A DNA stretch of 64,000 nt from the NCBI GenBank assembly GCA_963830385.1, contig CAWHMD010000006.1:310001-374000 (forward strand). The letters run 5' to 3'. Position 1 is the first letter of the stretch, and the number at the start of each line of letters is the position of its first letter. The notes under the pieces were generated by a model. It was not told the origin of the DNA and did not search any database. It saw nothing but the letters and a program-made list of their open reading frames with translations. Source of the stretch: Bog-532 sp963830385 (GTDB lineage Bacteria; Actinomycetota; Actinomycetes; Streptosporangiales; Streptosporangiaceae). A program made the position numbers and the translations under genes. Positions 16,455 through 25,118 of the stretch are shown piece by piece.

Positions 16455-17837
16455 TCACGAGGTGAATACAAGGAGCCAATCGGTGTCGCCACCGGTATTG
16501 ATCCCCGGTGCAGTGAAGGTATCCGACATGGGCACGGGGCGACTTTCGCCAGAGGCCGGATCCACCCAAGCCGCTCGGCACCCGACCGATAGCGCTGCCC
16601 GATTCAGTGAAATGGTGCGCTCGGTGGGCAGGTAGATCACCGCGAAGCGCCCGTCTGGTGTTTTTGCGGCTGTTGCGTAATCGTTATCGAGAACGTCTAT
16701 CGGGTCATCGGTCCTCAGTTGGGTCCCGCGTCCTCCGGTGACGATCACGTCATTGGCATCTGGCACCAATTGCCACCAGGGCAGTCCCGATATCAAATTT
16801 CGCAGCCGCCCGATCTGTGTCATCGCAGGGGTCGAGAGTCGCTGCTCCCAGCCGTCATGGAACGCCCAGTCGTGGCTGCCGGCAAACTCCCCGGCCGCGC
16901 CGGAGGTGAGGGCCCACAGCACTTGCCGGCGAAGGGTCTCATCCGTGGTGGGCAGCGTCTCGGGCTGGTTGTTCTCACCCTCGTAATTGGCCTCACCCAT
17001 AATTACGGGAATTCTCGGCTGGCGTCTGTACGCTTCAATAACGGCCCGGTATGTCGGGTAATACGTATAAGCAAAGTTCCAGTCAACCCGGCTTGCCCAG
17101 TAGGCGTTATCGTTCGAGATCGACTTATCGCCTGCAAGCTGAATGGAGAACGGGCGGCCATCTCCTGATTCCCTTATTCCGCGCATCATCGCGTCGATGC
17201 AATGGTCGACATCGCTTCCCCGCGCCAAATCTTTGGCGGCGGGAACGTAATCTCCTCCTGACATCCACATGATGTTGGGCAGGTCACGGAAGCGCTCAGC
17301 CACCTTGCGGCCATAGCTATGGCACTGCTCGATTGACTCAGGAATGAAGGAGCGTCCGATAGTCCAGCCATCAATCGGGTAAAGCAGCATGGTGATGCCA
17401 TAGTCCGCAGCCATTCGCAGGTAGGCCGTGACCCGCTGCCAGTACGGCTCCTGCCAGTTCAGGATGTTGCCGCCGATGAAGGGGCGGACCCCGTCGAAAG
17501 TGCCGCCGTCACTGCTCGGGCCACCGTTCCCGATGGATCCAACTAGCGACACAATCGCCGCGTTGAACCCATGTTCCCGGCGATTCTGGAACCAGAGCAT
17601 GGCCTGAGCCGGTGACAGCCTGGTCATCAGACTCCAAGGGGAATCGCCCTTCACGAGGATCGGCTTCCCGTACTGATCGAGAAAGTAGCGACCGTTCGGG
17701 CTCACGTAAGTCACGTACGGAGGCCCTTCAGGCTTCGCTTCGGCAGTCGGTGTTGGCCAAGGGGCAGACGGATCCTGACGAACTCCACCTATCCGCATAG
17801 CCTGCCCCGGCGGGCGCTTCGCCCGAAGAATCCACAC
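16455..17837 (-). CDS. DUF4038 apiosidase-like glycoside hydrolase
   Basis: A 460-residue TIM-barrel glycosidase-like protein. It opens with VSPNGRYFLDQYGKPILVKGD and SPWSLMTRLSPAQAM (about 45-80), the family hallmark, followed by PNIMWMSGGDYVP and VIMGEANYEGENN, which carry the likely catalytic acids. The last 90 residues (PDGRFAVIYLPTERTISLN, then WVDPASGES) form the small beta-sandwich often called a collagen-binding-like domain. No signal peptide is visible from the GTG start at 17837, which has a perfect GGAGGT 9 bases upstream, so export is uncertain. Base composition is lower in GC than the flanks. Likely trims or processes the polymer or its repeat unit. Confidence 0.8.
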   Translation of the reverse strand: MWILRAKRPPGQAMRIGGVRQDPSAPWPTPTAEAKPEGPPYVTYVSPNGRYFLDQYGKPILVKGDSPWSLMTRLSPAQAMLWFQNRREHGFNAAIVSLVGSIGNGGPSSDGGTFDGVRPFIGGNILNWQEPYWQRVTAYLRMAADYGITMLLYPIDGWTIGRSFIPESIEQCHSYGRKVAERFRDLPNIMWMSGGDYVPAAKDLARGSDVDHCIDAMMRGIRESGDGRPFSIQLAGDKSISNDNAYWASRVDWNFAYTYYPTYRAVIEAYRRQPRIPVIMGEANYEGENNQPETLPTTDETLRRQVLWALTSGAAGEFAGSHDWAFHDGWEQRLSTPAMTQIGRLRNLISGLPWWQLVPDANDVIVTGGRGTQLRTDDPIDVLDNDYATAAKTPDGRFAVIYLPTERTISLNRAALSVGCRAAWVDPASGESRPVPMSDTFTAPGINTGGDTDWLLVFTS

Positions 17838-17989
17838 GTCTATAGCACCTCCAAGGCAAGACCCAGCACCAGGACGTCCGACCGGACATCGGACGATTAC
17901 TTCAGGACCGATACCTGCGCCGCCGACGTGACCGGCGTATACACTCCTTCGCCGGCGCTGGCCGCGACGGTCTCGGCCGGTACGAGGGC

Positions 17990-18685
17990 CTACCTCGTGG
18001 GATGCGGTGAACAGGTGAAAAGGTACTCTACGGCCAGTGCTCGGCTGATGACCGGGACGTTCGCATTGATATGCATGTGGGCAGCCTTCGCAGGTTTCCG
18101 GCTAGGTTCTGAGTGACTCCAGCTGTGGGAAGTCGGAGAGATCTTGTCAATCTGGAAATGCCGCGCGAGACCGTGCCTGAACTTGTCGAAACTTTGCACA
18201 TTACTGTAAGGCCAGTATATGCACTTGTCGCGATGGTCGAAGTTGACATACGACCCGATGAATACACCCCCGTCGTTCAGGAGCCGCGCTATCTCCGAGA
18301 ATATCTGGCCCTGGAAGTCTCCCACATATTCAAAAACGCCCTGGGCGACGATGAGGTCGAAGCACTTGTCGGCATACGGGATCGGCGCCTCGAGAAAGTC
18401 GGCTTCAATCAGGTTCGGCGCCGGTTCGTGTATGGCTATGTCGATACCGTAATACTCGATATTCGGCCGAAGGAGAGGCCTCAAGGCCGCGCCCCCGCAA
18501 CCAACATCGAGTAGCGTGCGCTTCCTGTCCCGGGCGATCCTGTTTACAATTCGTGCGGACTTCTCGAGGCGATAGTGGGGTCGGCTGTATTGCAGGTTCT
18601 CCTTACTCCAGAAATCTTTCTTGTAAAGCGTGTTGCTGGAGCTGTCCTTTGAAACGGATCTTCCACCGCGTGCCGGGTCGGTCAT
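17990..18685 (-). CDS. Class I SAM-dependent methyltransferase
   Basis: About 231 residues. Motif I TLLDVGCGGAALRPLL, then IEYYGIDIAIHE and the conserved FDLIVAQGVFEYVGD. The order is that of Methyltransf_11/25 enzymes. I place the start at ATG 18685, with AGGAG 5-6 bases upstream; the frame is open to 18760 but that part looks random. Lower GC than the flanking genes, like its two downstream neighbours. A shared-type promoter lies 160 bp upstream at 18847-18876, inside the decayed flippase copy. Target probably a sugar hydroxyl or amine of the repeat unit; not provable from sequence. Confidence 0.82.
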   Translation of the reverse strand: MTDPARGGRSVSKDSSSNTLYKKDFWSKENLQYSRPHYRLEKSARIVNRIARDRKRTLLDVGCGGAALRPLLRPNIEYYGIDIAIHEPAPNLIEADFLEAPIPYADKCFDLIVAQGVFEYVGDFQGQIFSEIARLLNDGGVFIGSYVNFDHRDKCIYWPYSNVQSFDKFRHGLARHFQIDKISPTSHSWSHSEPSRKPAKAAHMHINANVPVISRALAVEYLFTCSPHPTR

Positions 18686-18805
18686 TACTACTCCTGTAGA
18701 GAACATCTGCGCGGCTACCCGTGTTCGGCTGCGGTTCCCGCGGTTTCGGCTTCCTGCCATAGCAAGATCACCAAACCTCGTCTCCTGGCCTGGGTGTCGT
18801 CACAG

Positions 18806-19603
18806 CTAACGTGACACTGGGCGGGCGACCATGGAGCCGTCCGCCCATAAGAGATATGGCGGGTCTGCCGTGATACATCCGGGCGGGAGCCGGCCTTGCA
18901 GGGCAATCACCGGGTTGCCGTTAACCCGCGCCCATTTGCTGATGCCGCGGCGCAACCTTTCCCGGCCGGAGCGTGCCCGGCGGAAGTGGGCGATCGAGAC
19001 GGGCACGATCCGCACGATCGTGATCACTGCCGACCGCGCGAACAGGGTCAGAACCGCCAGGTAGATCAGACAGAACACCAGTGCATCGACGGCCGACGGG
19101 CTGACCGCGAGGATCGGCCCGCGAGGATCAGCGCGCAGTATGTCGTGTTCCAGCCACCACGTGGCCATGGTGGCGATGAGGAGGCCCGGCACAGGCGTCG
19201 CCAGGGCTGCCCGGACGCTGCGAAGCGGGATGATCGCCACTCGCTGAGCCAGGCGATCGTCAGGCCCGTGCCGGCTGCCGCGCGAGTACGGCCAGCCTTA
19301 CCGACACCGCCCTGTAACTGGCGGCGCTGGCCGGCCCTGCGATCAGCCACGCCGATCACGGGGCAGCCGCGAGGCAGCCAGACTGGCGGAAAAGCCGACG
19401 AACAGTGTCACCCAGGACACGGTCTCATCGGCGTCGGTCAGGTCACCTTGGCGCTGCACCAGGCCGGCTTGCAGTCCGCCTTCGACGAAATTGGTGAGCA
19501 GAGCGGTCAGCACGGTGCCGACGGCAAATATGCGGTGGATCGAGCGGGTCAGCAACCCGTGGCCTGTGGATGAGGTCTCATCCACCGATGCCGTTGCCGT
19601 CAT
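18806..19603 (-). pseudogene. Decayed Wzx flippase (second copy)
   Basis: Two separated parts match the intact flippase. The 5' part (19603-19343) has HRIFAVGTVLTALLTNFVEG and GLVQRQGDLTDADETVSWVT against GTVLTTLFTNFVEG and SLVQRQTDLADADETVFWVT. The 3' part (19240 to about 18900) has GLEHYVL-like WWLEHDILRADPRG, then VDALVFCLIYLAVLTLFARS against VDALVFCLVYLAVLAVFARS. The membrane-spanning middle is deleted and the frame is broken. Its start still overlaps the stop of the intact pyruvyl transferase (ATGA at 19600-19603), showing the ancestral gene order. Confidence 0.88.
18847..18876 (-). promoter_or_regulatory. Shared ECF-like promoter, methyltransferase (insert)
   Basis: Minus strand: GTATCAC (18876-18870), 16 nt, CTCTTAT (18853-18847), followed by GGGC. 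It overlies the 3' end of the decayed flippase and points at the methyltransferase starting at 18685. Confidence 0.55.
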
Positions 19604-21087
19604 GTGGGCAGATTGGTTCCGGCTGTGGTCGCTCCGGCCCCGGCCGGGAGGTGGCCCTGGGTCGGCGCGATCGAGATAGTCGGGCGGCCCTTGGCCATGG
19701 TGGTGATGCGGTCGAAGGCCGCCCGGCTGGCTTCGATCTGCAGCCGCGCGCGGTCACGGAGCGGCTCCCGCACACCGGGTGCAGTCCGCCAGGCCTGGTC
19801 GATCGCGGCGGTCAGCGCCGGCTCCAGGTCGGGATCATCGAGCCGGATCAGGGTCAGGCCCTGGCCGAACATCTCGCCGAGCCCGAGGAACTTGTCGTCG
19901 TAGTAGGCCGAGGACGTCAGCGCCACCACCGGAATGCCCTGGGAGAGCGCGAACACCGCGAGGTGGTAGGCACCGGTCACCAGGACCCGGCACCGCCCCA
20001 CCCGGCAGGCGACCTCGGCCGGGTGCACGTACCGGGGCAGCGGGTCGATCAGGTTGGCGTAGCCGCGGACGAGCGGCAGGGTCGACCGGCGGTCCTGGGA
20101 CTTGAACTCGGCGATGATCAGGGGGATGAGCGCGGCCGTGTGCTCGGTGGCCGCGTCCCGCACCACCCGGCCGACCAGGTCGGCCACTCCGCCGGAGACC
20201 GGCGAGTAGCCGGCGATCCGCAGGCAGAATCCGATATCGGAGCCGATGTGGTCGGTGCGCACCCCGTAGGCCAACTCGATCGCGTCGTCCCCGGTGACCA
20301 TCACGCGCTCGGCCGCCACCCCCGCCCGCTCGAGGATCTGCGGGCCGTGGCGGCCTTCCCGCAGCGCGATCAGGCCGGCCTTGGGCAGCACCTGAGCGGC
20401 CCGGACCTGGAACTGGGGGTCCTCCAGCGGGCCCAGTCCCTGCCCGACCAGGGCCACCGGGACGCCACTGTCGGAGGCGTGTTCCAGCAAGTTGAGCACC
20501 CGCACGGTCTGGGACCGATCGGAGTCGGTGAGGTAGCCGCCGCCGAGCGCCAGCACCAGCGAGGCCTGCGCCGCGGCGGTGGCGCTCCCTGGGTGCAGGG
20601 GACCCGTCGGCAGCGGAACGTTTTCAGGGTCTGCGGTGGACACCGGCGCGGGGCGGCCCAGCACCATCCTCAGCGCCTTGCGACGGCCGGCCCGCAGCTT
20701 GCCTGGCAGCTGCTTGCGCCGCACGTTCAGGCGCAGCCGCCCCAGCGCGATCGGCCCGACCACCCGGGGCCCGAGGCGCCCGGACAGGTTCTCCAGCGCC
20801 GACGGCGGCGCCCAGGGGTCCTTGTCGAAGACCGAGATGCCTTCGGCGCGGGGGAAGTAGGCGCGAAGCAGGCACGGGGAGTCGGTCAGCACGGCGATCC
20901 GCGCGTTCGGCCACCGCTGGTGCAGCCGGTCGAGGGTGACGGCGAGCATGGCCAGGTCGCCGTTGTTGCGCAACCAGTACTCGCTGTTCTCGATCAGGAT
21001 GCGCAGCGGCCGGGTGTCCTGCGTGGGGCGCTGCTGCGGGGGCGCCACGGTCTCGATGGGCGTCTCGTCGGTCTGGTTCGCTTCCAC
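19600..21087 (-). CDS. Polysaccharide pyruvyl transferase family protein
   Basis: A 495-residue protein of the CsaB/WcaK-type pyruvyl transferase family (GT-B-like fold), which adds ketal pyruvate from PEP to sugars of surface polymers. Seen: ILIENSEYWLRNNGDLAML at the N-terminus (the family 'N.GD' segment), LVLALGGGYLTDSDRS, VALVGQGLGPLEDP, GLIALREGRHGPQILERAG and CRVLVTGAYHLAVFALSQGIP with the conserved H. It starts at GTG 21087, only about 5 nt after the -10 of its promoter, so the mRNA may be leaderless. Its stop overlaps the start of the decayed flippase. It predicts an acidic, pyruvylated polymer. Confidence 0.85.
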   Translation of the reverse strand: MEANQTDETPIETVAPPQQRPTQDTRPLRILIENSEYWLRNNGDLAMLAVTLDRLHQRWPNARIAVLTDSPCLLRAYFPRAEGISVFDKDPWAPPSALENLSGRLGPRVVGPIALGRLRLNVRRKQLPGKLRAGRRKALRMVLGRPAPVSTADPENVPLPTGPLHPGSATAAAQASLVLALGGGYLTDSDRSQTVRVLNLLEHASDSGVPVALVGQGLGPLEDPQFQVRAAQVLPKAGLIALREGRHGPQILERAGVAAERVMVTGDDAIELAYGVRTDHIGSDIGFCLRIAGYSPVSGGVADLVGRVVRDAATEHTAALIPLIIAEFKSQDRRSTLPLVRGYANLIDPLPRYVHPAEVACRVGRCRVLVTGAYHLAVFALSQGIPVVALTSSAYYDDKFLGLGEMFGQGLTLIRLDDPDLEPALTAAIDQAWRTAPGVREPLRDRARLQIEASRAAFDRITTMAKGRPTISIAPTQGHLPAGAGATTAGTNLPT

Positions 21088-21091
21088 GTTA

Positions 21092-21121
21092 AGAGGACTC
21101 GCGAACCCCCGCCGGTGATAC
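21092..21121 (-). promoter_or_regulatory. Shared ECF-like promoter, pyruvyl transferase
   Basis: Minus strand: GTATCAC (21121-21115), 16 nt, GTCCTCT (21098-21092). The GTG start lies within about 5 nt, which predicts a leaderless transcript. Clearly the duplicate of the site at 15429-15458. Confidence 0.65.
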
Positions 21122-21163
21122 CGGCATCAGTCGCCGACCGGTGAATATCTCCGGCCGGCGAGC

Positions 21164-21193
21164 GTATCAATTGGCCAGCGCCACAGGTCTATT
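21164..21193 (+). promoter_or_regulatory. Shared ECF-like promoter, CapK-GH operon
   Basis: GTATCAA (21164-21170), 16 nt, GTCTATT (21187-21193), about 50 nt ahead of the CapK-like gene at 21245. Divergent from the pyruvyl transferase promoter. Confidence 0.6.
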
Positions 21194-21244
21194 GGTCGTT
21201 GAGATGACCGTCGACCAGACCGATCCGCCGGAGGAGACGCACCA

Positions 21245-22582
21245 ATGGCGCCACCCGGGGCCCGCTTGGACCTGAAGCACCGCATCCGCCGCTGGCATCC
21301 GCTCCGCCCGGCGATCATGCGGTCGCTCGCGCAACTGGACCACGCGGATCAGGAGACTGTCGCCCGCTACCAGGACCGGCGGCTGCAGTTCATGATCCGG
21401 CTGGCGGCCGCCCGTTCGCCGTTCTACCGGCAGTGGTTCCGGCAGTCCCGGGTCGACCCGAGGTCGATCCGGACCGCAGCCGATCTGGCCCAGCTGCCGC
21501 TGCTGGACCGCAGTCAGCTCGCGACGGCAGCGGAACAGTTCCTCATCTACCCCGAGCGGCTGATGTGGAAGGCCCAGTCGAGTGGCACCACCGGCACCCC
21601 CGTCACCTGCTACCGGACGCAGGGATCGTCGGTCTTCGAGCTCAGCATCCTCGAACGGCAGTGGAGCTGGTTCGGCCTCAGCCACAGCCCGCGCCGGGTC
21701 ATCCTGCGCGGAAGCGATTTCGCTGCCGGCCGGAGCGGGCCGCCGACCAAGCTGCTGCCGGGCGCAAATCAGCTGCTGGTGCGGAGCTTCGGCCTGACGC
21801 CGGAGACGCTGCCTGCCGTCGTCGGCGCCATCCGCGACTTCGCTCCCGACGCGGTCGAAGGCTGGCCATCGGCCATCGCCGCGCTGGCGTCGTTGCTGCA
21901 CGATCAGGGGCTCACCGTGCCCGTCGGCGCCATCATCACGTCGTCGGAGATGCTGACCGCGGCCCAGACGGACGTGATGCGCGCGGTGTTCCGGGGGCCG
22001 ATCGCCGACCATTACGGGCAGACCGAAAGGGTCGCCATGGCCGGGAGCTGCGAGGCGGGCGGGTACCACGTGTTCTCCGACTACGGCATCGTCGAACTGC
22101 TGCCAGTCCCGGGGTTCGACGACCGCTGGGAGATCGTCGGGACGGCCCTCCACAACTGGGGGTTCCCGCTGTTCCGGTACCGCACCGGCGACCATGTCGG
22201 GCCGGCCGGCCCGATCCCGTGCCCGTGCGGCCGCGCCTTCCCGTCCCTCGGGCACATCGACGGAAGGGTCTCGGACTGCTTCACCAGCGCCGACGGCCGG
22301 CCGCTGCCGATGCCTTCGATCGTACTGGCCGATCTCGTCGGCGTGCGCGAGTCCCAGGTGGCCCAGCGGCAACCCGGCCGATTCGAGGTCCGCGTGGTGC
22401 CGGCCGCAGGGTCTGACCTGCAGGCGCTGGACGCGCAGATCCGGAAGAATGTGGATCACTACTACGGACCGGGACAGGCCGTCAGTGTCCGTATCGTGGA
22501 CACCATCCCGCGGACCGCTACCGGCAAGCTCAAGAGCACCGTGATCGACCCGGACAACTCCGTCCCCACGTACACGTCCTGA
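21245..22582 (+). CDS. CapK/phenylacetate-CoA ligase-like adenylating enzyme
   Basis: A 445-residue ANL-superfamily enzyme. The P-loop SSGTTGTPV is at about residues 112-120, then ADHYGQTERVAMAGSCE (A5-like motif), LFRYRTGDHVGP (A7) and RTATGKLKS with the catalytic lysine near the C-terminus. This shape fits the CapK/F390-synthetase-like proteins of capsule loci, which are thought to activate a carboxylate and transfer it to a sugar amine or hydroxyl. GGAGGAG precedes the ATG. It is 15 bp upstream of the exported GH-like gene and shares its promoter. The carboxylate substrate is unknown. Confidence 0.85.
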   Translation: MAPPGARLDLKHRIRRWHPLRPAIMRSLAQLDHADQETVARYQDRRLQFMIRLAAARSPFYRQWFRQSRVDPRSIRTAADLAQLPLLDRSQLATAAEQFLIYPERLMWKAQSSGTTGTPVTCYRTQGSSVFELSILERQWSWFGLSHSPRRVILRGSDFAAGRSGPPTKLLPGANQLLVRSFGLTPETLPAVVGAIRDFAPDAVEGWPSAIAALASLLHDQGLTVPVGAIITSSEMLTAAQTDVMRAVFRGPIADHYGQTERVAMAGSCEAGGYHVFSDYGIVELLPVPGFDDRWEIVGTALHNWGFPLFRYRTGDHVGPAGPIPCPCGRAFPSLGHIDGRVSDCFTSADGRPLPMPSIVLADLVGVRESQVAQRQPGRFEVRVVPAAGSDLQALDAQIRKNVDHYYGPGQAVSVRIVDTIPRTATGKLKSTVIDPDNSVPTYTS

Positions 22583-22597
22583 AATCGAGGTATCGCG

Positions 22598-23980
22598 GTG
22601 CCCGCCTCTGACCGCCCACGGTTCACAACCCGGCGAGGGTTCATGCTCGGCGGGGCCGCCATCGTGGCGGCCGGGGCGTTCGACGCCACCGGGATGCTCC
22701 GCAAATCGAAGGCCCCGTCGCCCTGGGTCGATGCGGCGGAAGCCGAGGCGGCCCGGGAGCTGACGTACCCGCGGACCGGCACCTACTACCTCGACCAGGG
22801 TCACCTGCCCACCGTCGCCACGCTGGCCAAGTACGATCTGGTGGTCATCAACCACGAGTGGCCGCACCGGGTGCCGCACGACTTTTTCGTCCAGCTCCGA
22901 AAGGCCAACCCCCGGCTCAAGATGCTCGCGTACGTCGACCTGGTCGATTCGACGCCGCAGCTCGGCAGGCCCTCGTACTGGCCGGACAGCTACGCGCTGT
23001 GGCAGTTCCGGACCCCGACGTCGAGCCGCTTCCCGAAGAGCTGGCTGGCCCGCACCGCCGCGGGCATCCCGGTCCACGAGTACCAGGACAACGTCATGAC
23101 CAACCTCACCGACGCCTGTCCCCGGGTCGGCGGGCAGCGGTTCGCCGAGTACGGGGCCAACTGGGTGGTCGGCCGGGTCTGGCCGGCCAAGGTCTGGGAC
23201 GGCGTCTTCCTCGATGTCTGGGGGGACACCCTGTGGAGCGTCGACCAGCCCGGCTGGGACATCACCGGTACCGGCCCCGACGTGCCCAACGCCAAGATCT
23301 ACGGGCCCGGCAACCCGCTGGACCGGGGGCTCACCAGCGCCGAGCGCATCATGCGGGCGCGGATGCCGCACGCGATCCTGGTCGCCAACGGGACCCGCAC
23401 CCTGCACCCGGGCCTGCTGGACGGGCTGGTCTGGGAGAGCTTCGCCGACCCGCTGGCCAACCACGACCCGACCATCGACTTCACCCGGTACGTGACTAAC
23501 GGCACCGCGTCGACCCATCGCAGCCCCGGCCTGAACATGACCATCACCAGCCGGAGGGCACCGGCCGGGTCGGCCGAGGACTACCGGCGGGCGCGCTTCG
23601 CGCTGACGGCCACGCTCATGCAGGACGGGTACTGGGCCCCCATGGACCAGGGCTACGGCCAGCCGCTGTACTACGACGAGATGGACGGGGCGGGCCGCGG
23701 CCGCGGCTACCTGGGCCACGCGCTGCAGATCAACCCGTCCTGGTCGGACATCACCACCACCAGGCCGGGCAGCACCGGGAGCCCCGCCCCGCAGGTCTAC
23801 CGGCGGGACTTCCAGCACGGCATCGCCCTGGTCAACGTGGGCAAGGCGGCCCAGAAGGTCGCGCTCGGCCGCACCTACCGGCATCTGTCCGGGGTCACCA
23901 ACCGGACGGTCAACAACGGCAGCGCCGCCACTCACGTCACCGTCCCGGCCCAGGACGGCGTCATCCTGATGAATTCCTGA
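22598..23980 (+). CDS. Exported putative glycoside hydrolase (Tat signal)
   Basis: A 460-residue protein with a twin-arginine-type signal (TTRRGFMLGGAAIVAAGAF, about residues 10-28). The mature part resembles the 'putative glycosyl hydrolase' TIM-barrel family: YYLDQGHLPTVATLAKYDLVVI, then LKMLAYVDLVDSTP, VWDGVFLDVWGDTLWS (with candidate acidic residues) and HAILVANGTRTLHP. The C-terminal FQHGIALVNVGKAAQKVALG is the small beta domain of such enzymes. GTG start, 15 bp after the CapK gene. Likely acts on the finished polymer outside the cell, for trimming or release. No family member with known specificity comes to mind. Confidence 0.75.
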   Translation: MPASDRPRFTTRRGFMLGGAAIVAAGAFDATGMLRKSKAPSPWVDAAEAEAARELTYPRTGTYYLDQGHLPTVATLAKYDLVVINHEWPHRVPHDFFVQLRKANPRLKMLAYVDLVDSTPQLGRPSYWPDSYALWQFRTPTSSRFPKSWLARTAAGIPVHEYQDNVMTNLTDACPRVGGQRFAEYGANWVVGRVWPAKVWDGVFLDVWGDTLWSVDQPGWDITGTGPDVPNAKIYGPGNPLDRGLTSAERIMRARMPHAILVANGTRTLHPGLLDGLVWESFADPLANHDPTIDFTRYVTNGTASTHRSPGLNMTITSRRAPAGSAEDYRRARFALTATLMQDGYWAPMDQGYGQPLYYDEMDGAGRGRGYLGHALQINPSWSDITTTRPGSTGSPAPQVYRRDFQHGIALVNVGKAAQKVALGRTYRHLSGVTNRTVNNGSAATHVTVPAQDGVILMNS

Positions 23981-24026
23981 CCGCGACGGCCGGGCGCCAT
24001 GCGGCGGCCAGGACGCCCCGCGGCGC

Positions 24027-25109
24027 TCAGGTGCGCGTGGTGATCGTCCGGTAGAACTCCAGCAGCCGCTGCCCGTAGTTGGTCATGTCCAGGGACTCGG
24101 CGGTGGCCCGGGCGCCCTTGCCCAGCAGCGTACGCAGGCCGGGCTCGGCGACCATCCGGTCGAGCGCGGTCGTCAGCGCGACCCGGTCCCCCACCTCGAC
24201 CAGCAGGCCATCGCGGCCGTCCTGGACCACGTCGGGGATCCCGCCGACCGGGGTGGCGAGGACCGGCAGGCCGTGCGCCATCGCCTCCAGGATCGCCATC
24301 GGCACGCCTTCGTTGTGCGAGGGCAGGACCAGCACGTCGCTGGCGGCCAGCAGGCCGTCGCGCTGCTGCGGGTCCAGCCAGTCGTGCACCGCCACGTCCG
24401 GGCCGGCGACGGCCGCCAGTTGCCGCAGTTCCTCGGCCCGCCCGTCCCCGGCGAACACGAGGCGCGCCCGGGCCCGGGACGAGGCCGGCAACGCCTGATA
24501 GGCGTCCAGCAGCTCGAACGCTCCCTTGTAGTCGTCGATGCGGCCGAGGAAAACGAACTGCACGCTCTCGCGACGGCTCCGGTCGGGCACCGCGCTGGTG
24601 ATATCGGTGGGATTGATCATGATCTGGATGCGATCCCGGTGCAGCGCGAGCTGGCTGGCGTAGAACTCCCGCCACTGGGAGGACAGCACCACGAAACCGT
24701 GTGAGCGCTGGAAGATCCCGGCCACCCGGCGCTGCAGCGGTCCCGGCAGGTGAGAGAAGAAGCGGTCGAACGCGCCGCCGTGGGCGTGCATGACCAGCCA
24801 GCCGGGTTTCCGCAGCACCATCACGGCGATGATGCACTTGCGGAGGGTGCTCCCCCGCGAGGCGAAGTGCACATGGAAGATGCACGGGCGGCCGTCGCGC
24901 AGCAGGCGGTGGACACGCCACAGGGCGGTCCCGAAGACCCGCGCCCGGCGCCAGCGGCCGCCGTCTTCCATGGTGGCGACGTGCTCCACCTCGGCGTGGT
25001 CGCGGATGGAGTCGATGATCAGCCGCTCGACGGCCGACACGCCGCCGCGGACCGCCAGCCCCGGGCCCACGTGGACGATCCGGGGCAGGTCAGCTGCTGT
25101 GGTTGCCAA
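24027..25109 (-). CDS. GT4-family glycosyltransferase
   Basis: A 360-residue GT-B glycosyltransferase. The N-terminal acceptor domain begins IVHVGPGLAVRGGVSAVERL. The C-terminal donor-binding domain contains FVFLGRIDDYKGAFELL, then VLPSHNEGVPMAILEAMAHG with the retaining-type E-x7-E motif, and PVLATPVGGIPDVVQDGRDG. The closing MTNYGQRLLEFYR is typical. It should transfer a nucleotide-activated sugar to the lipid-linked repeat unit at the inner membrane face. Downstream of the GT2 gene by 9 bp and transcribed with it. Confidence 0.88.
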   Translation of the reverse strand: MATTAADLPRIVHVGPGLAVRGGVSAVERLIIDSIRDHAEVEHVATMEDGGRWRRARVFGTALWRVHRLLRDGRPCIFHVHFASRGSTLRKCIIAVMVLRKPGWLVMHAHGGAFDRFFSHLPGPLQRRVAGIFQRSHGFVVLSSQWREFYASQLALHRDRIQIMINPTDITSAVPDRSRRESVQFVFLGRIDDYKGAFELLDAYQALPASSRARARLVFAGDGRAEELRQLAAVAGPDVAVHDWLDPQQRDGLLAASDVLVLPSHNEGVPMAILEAMAHGLPVLATPVGGIPDVVQDGRDGLLVEVGDRVALTTALDRMVAEPGLRTLLGKGARATAESLDMTNYGQRLLEFYRTITTRT

Positions 25110-25118
25110 GAGATGTCC

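Noticed and set aside
17900..17935. GTATCGG (minus strand) ahead of the DUF4038 gene as a shared promoter
   Set aside because: Mismatch in the -35 and no (C/G)TC element at the right distance.
18715..18760. Start of the methyltransferase at 18760
   Set aside because: The extra 25 residues are random-looking and ATG 18685 has a proper AGGAG ribosome binding site.
21167..23935. A 922-codon open frame antisense to the CapK and GH genes
   Set aside because: Frame noise from high GC: composition is Arg/Gly/Pro/Val-rich without motifs, while both plus-strand genes show clear families.
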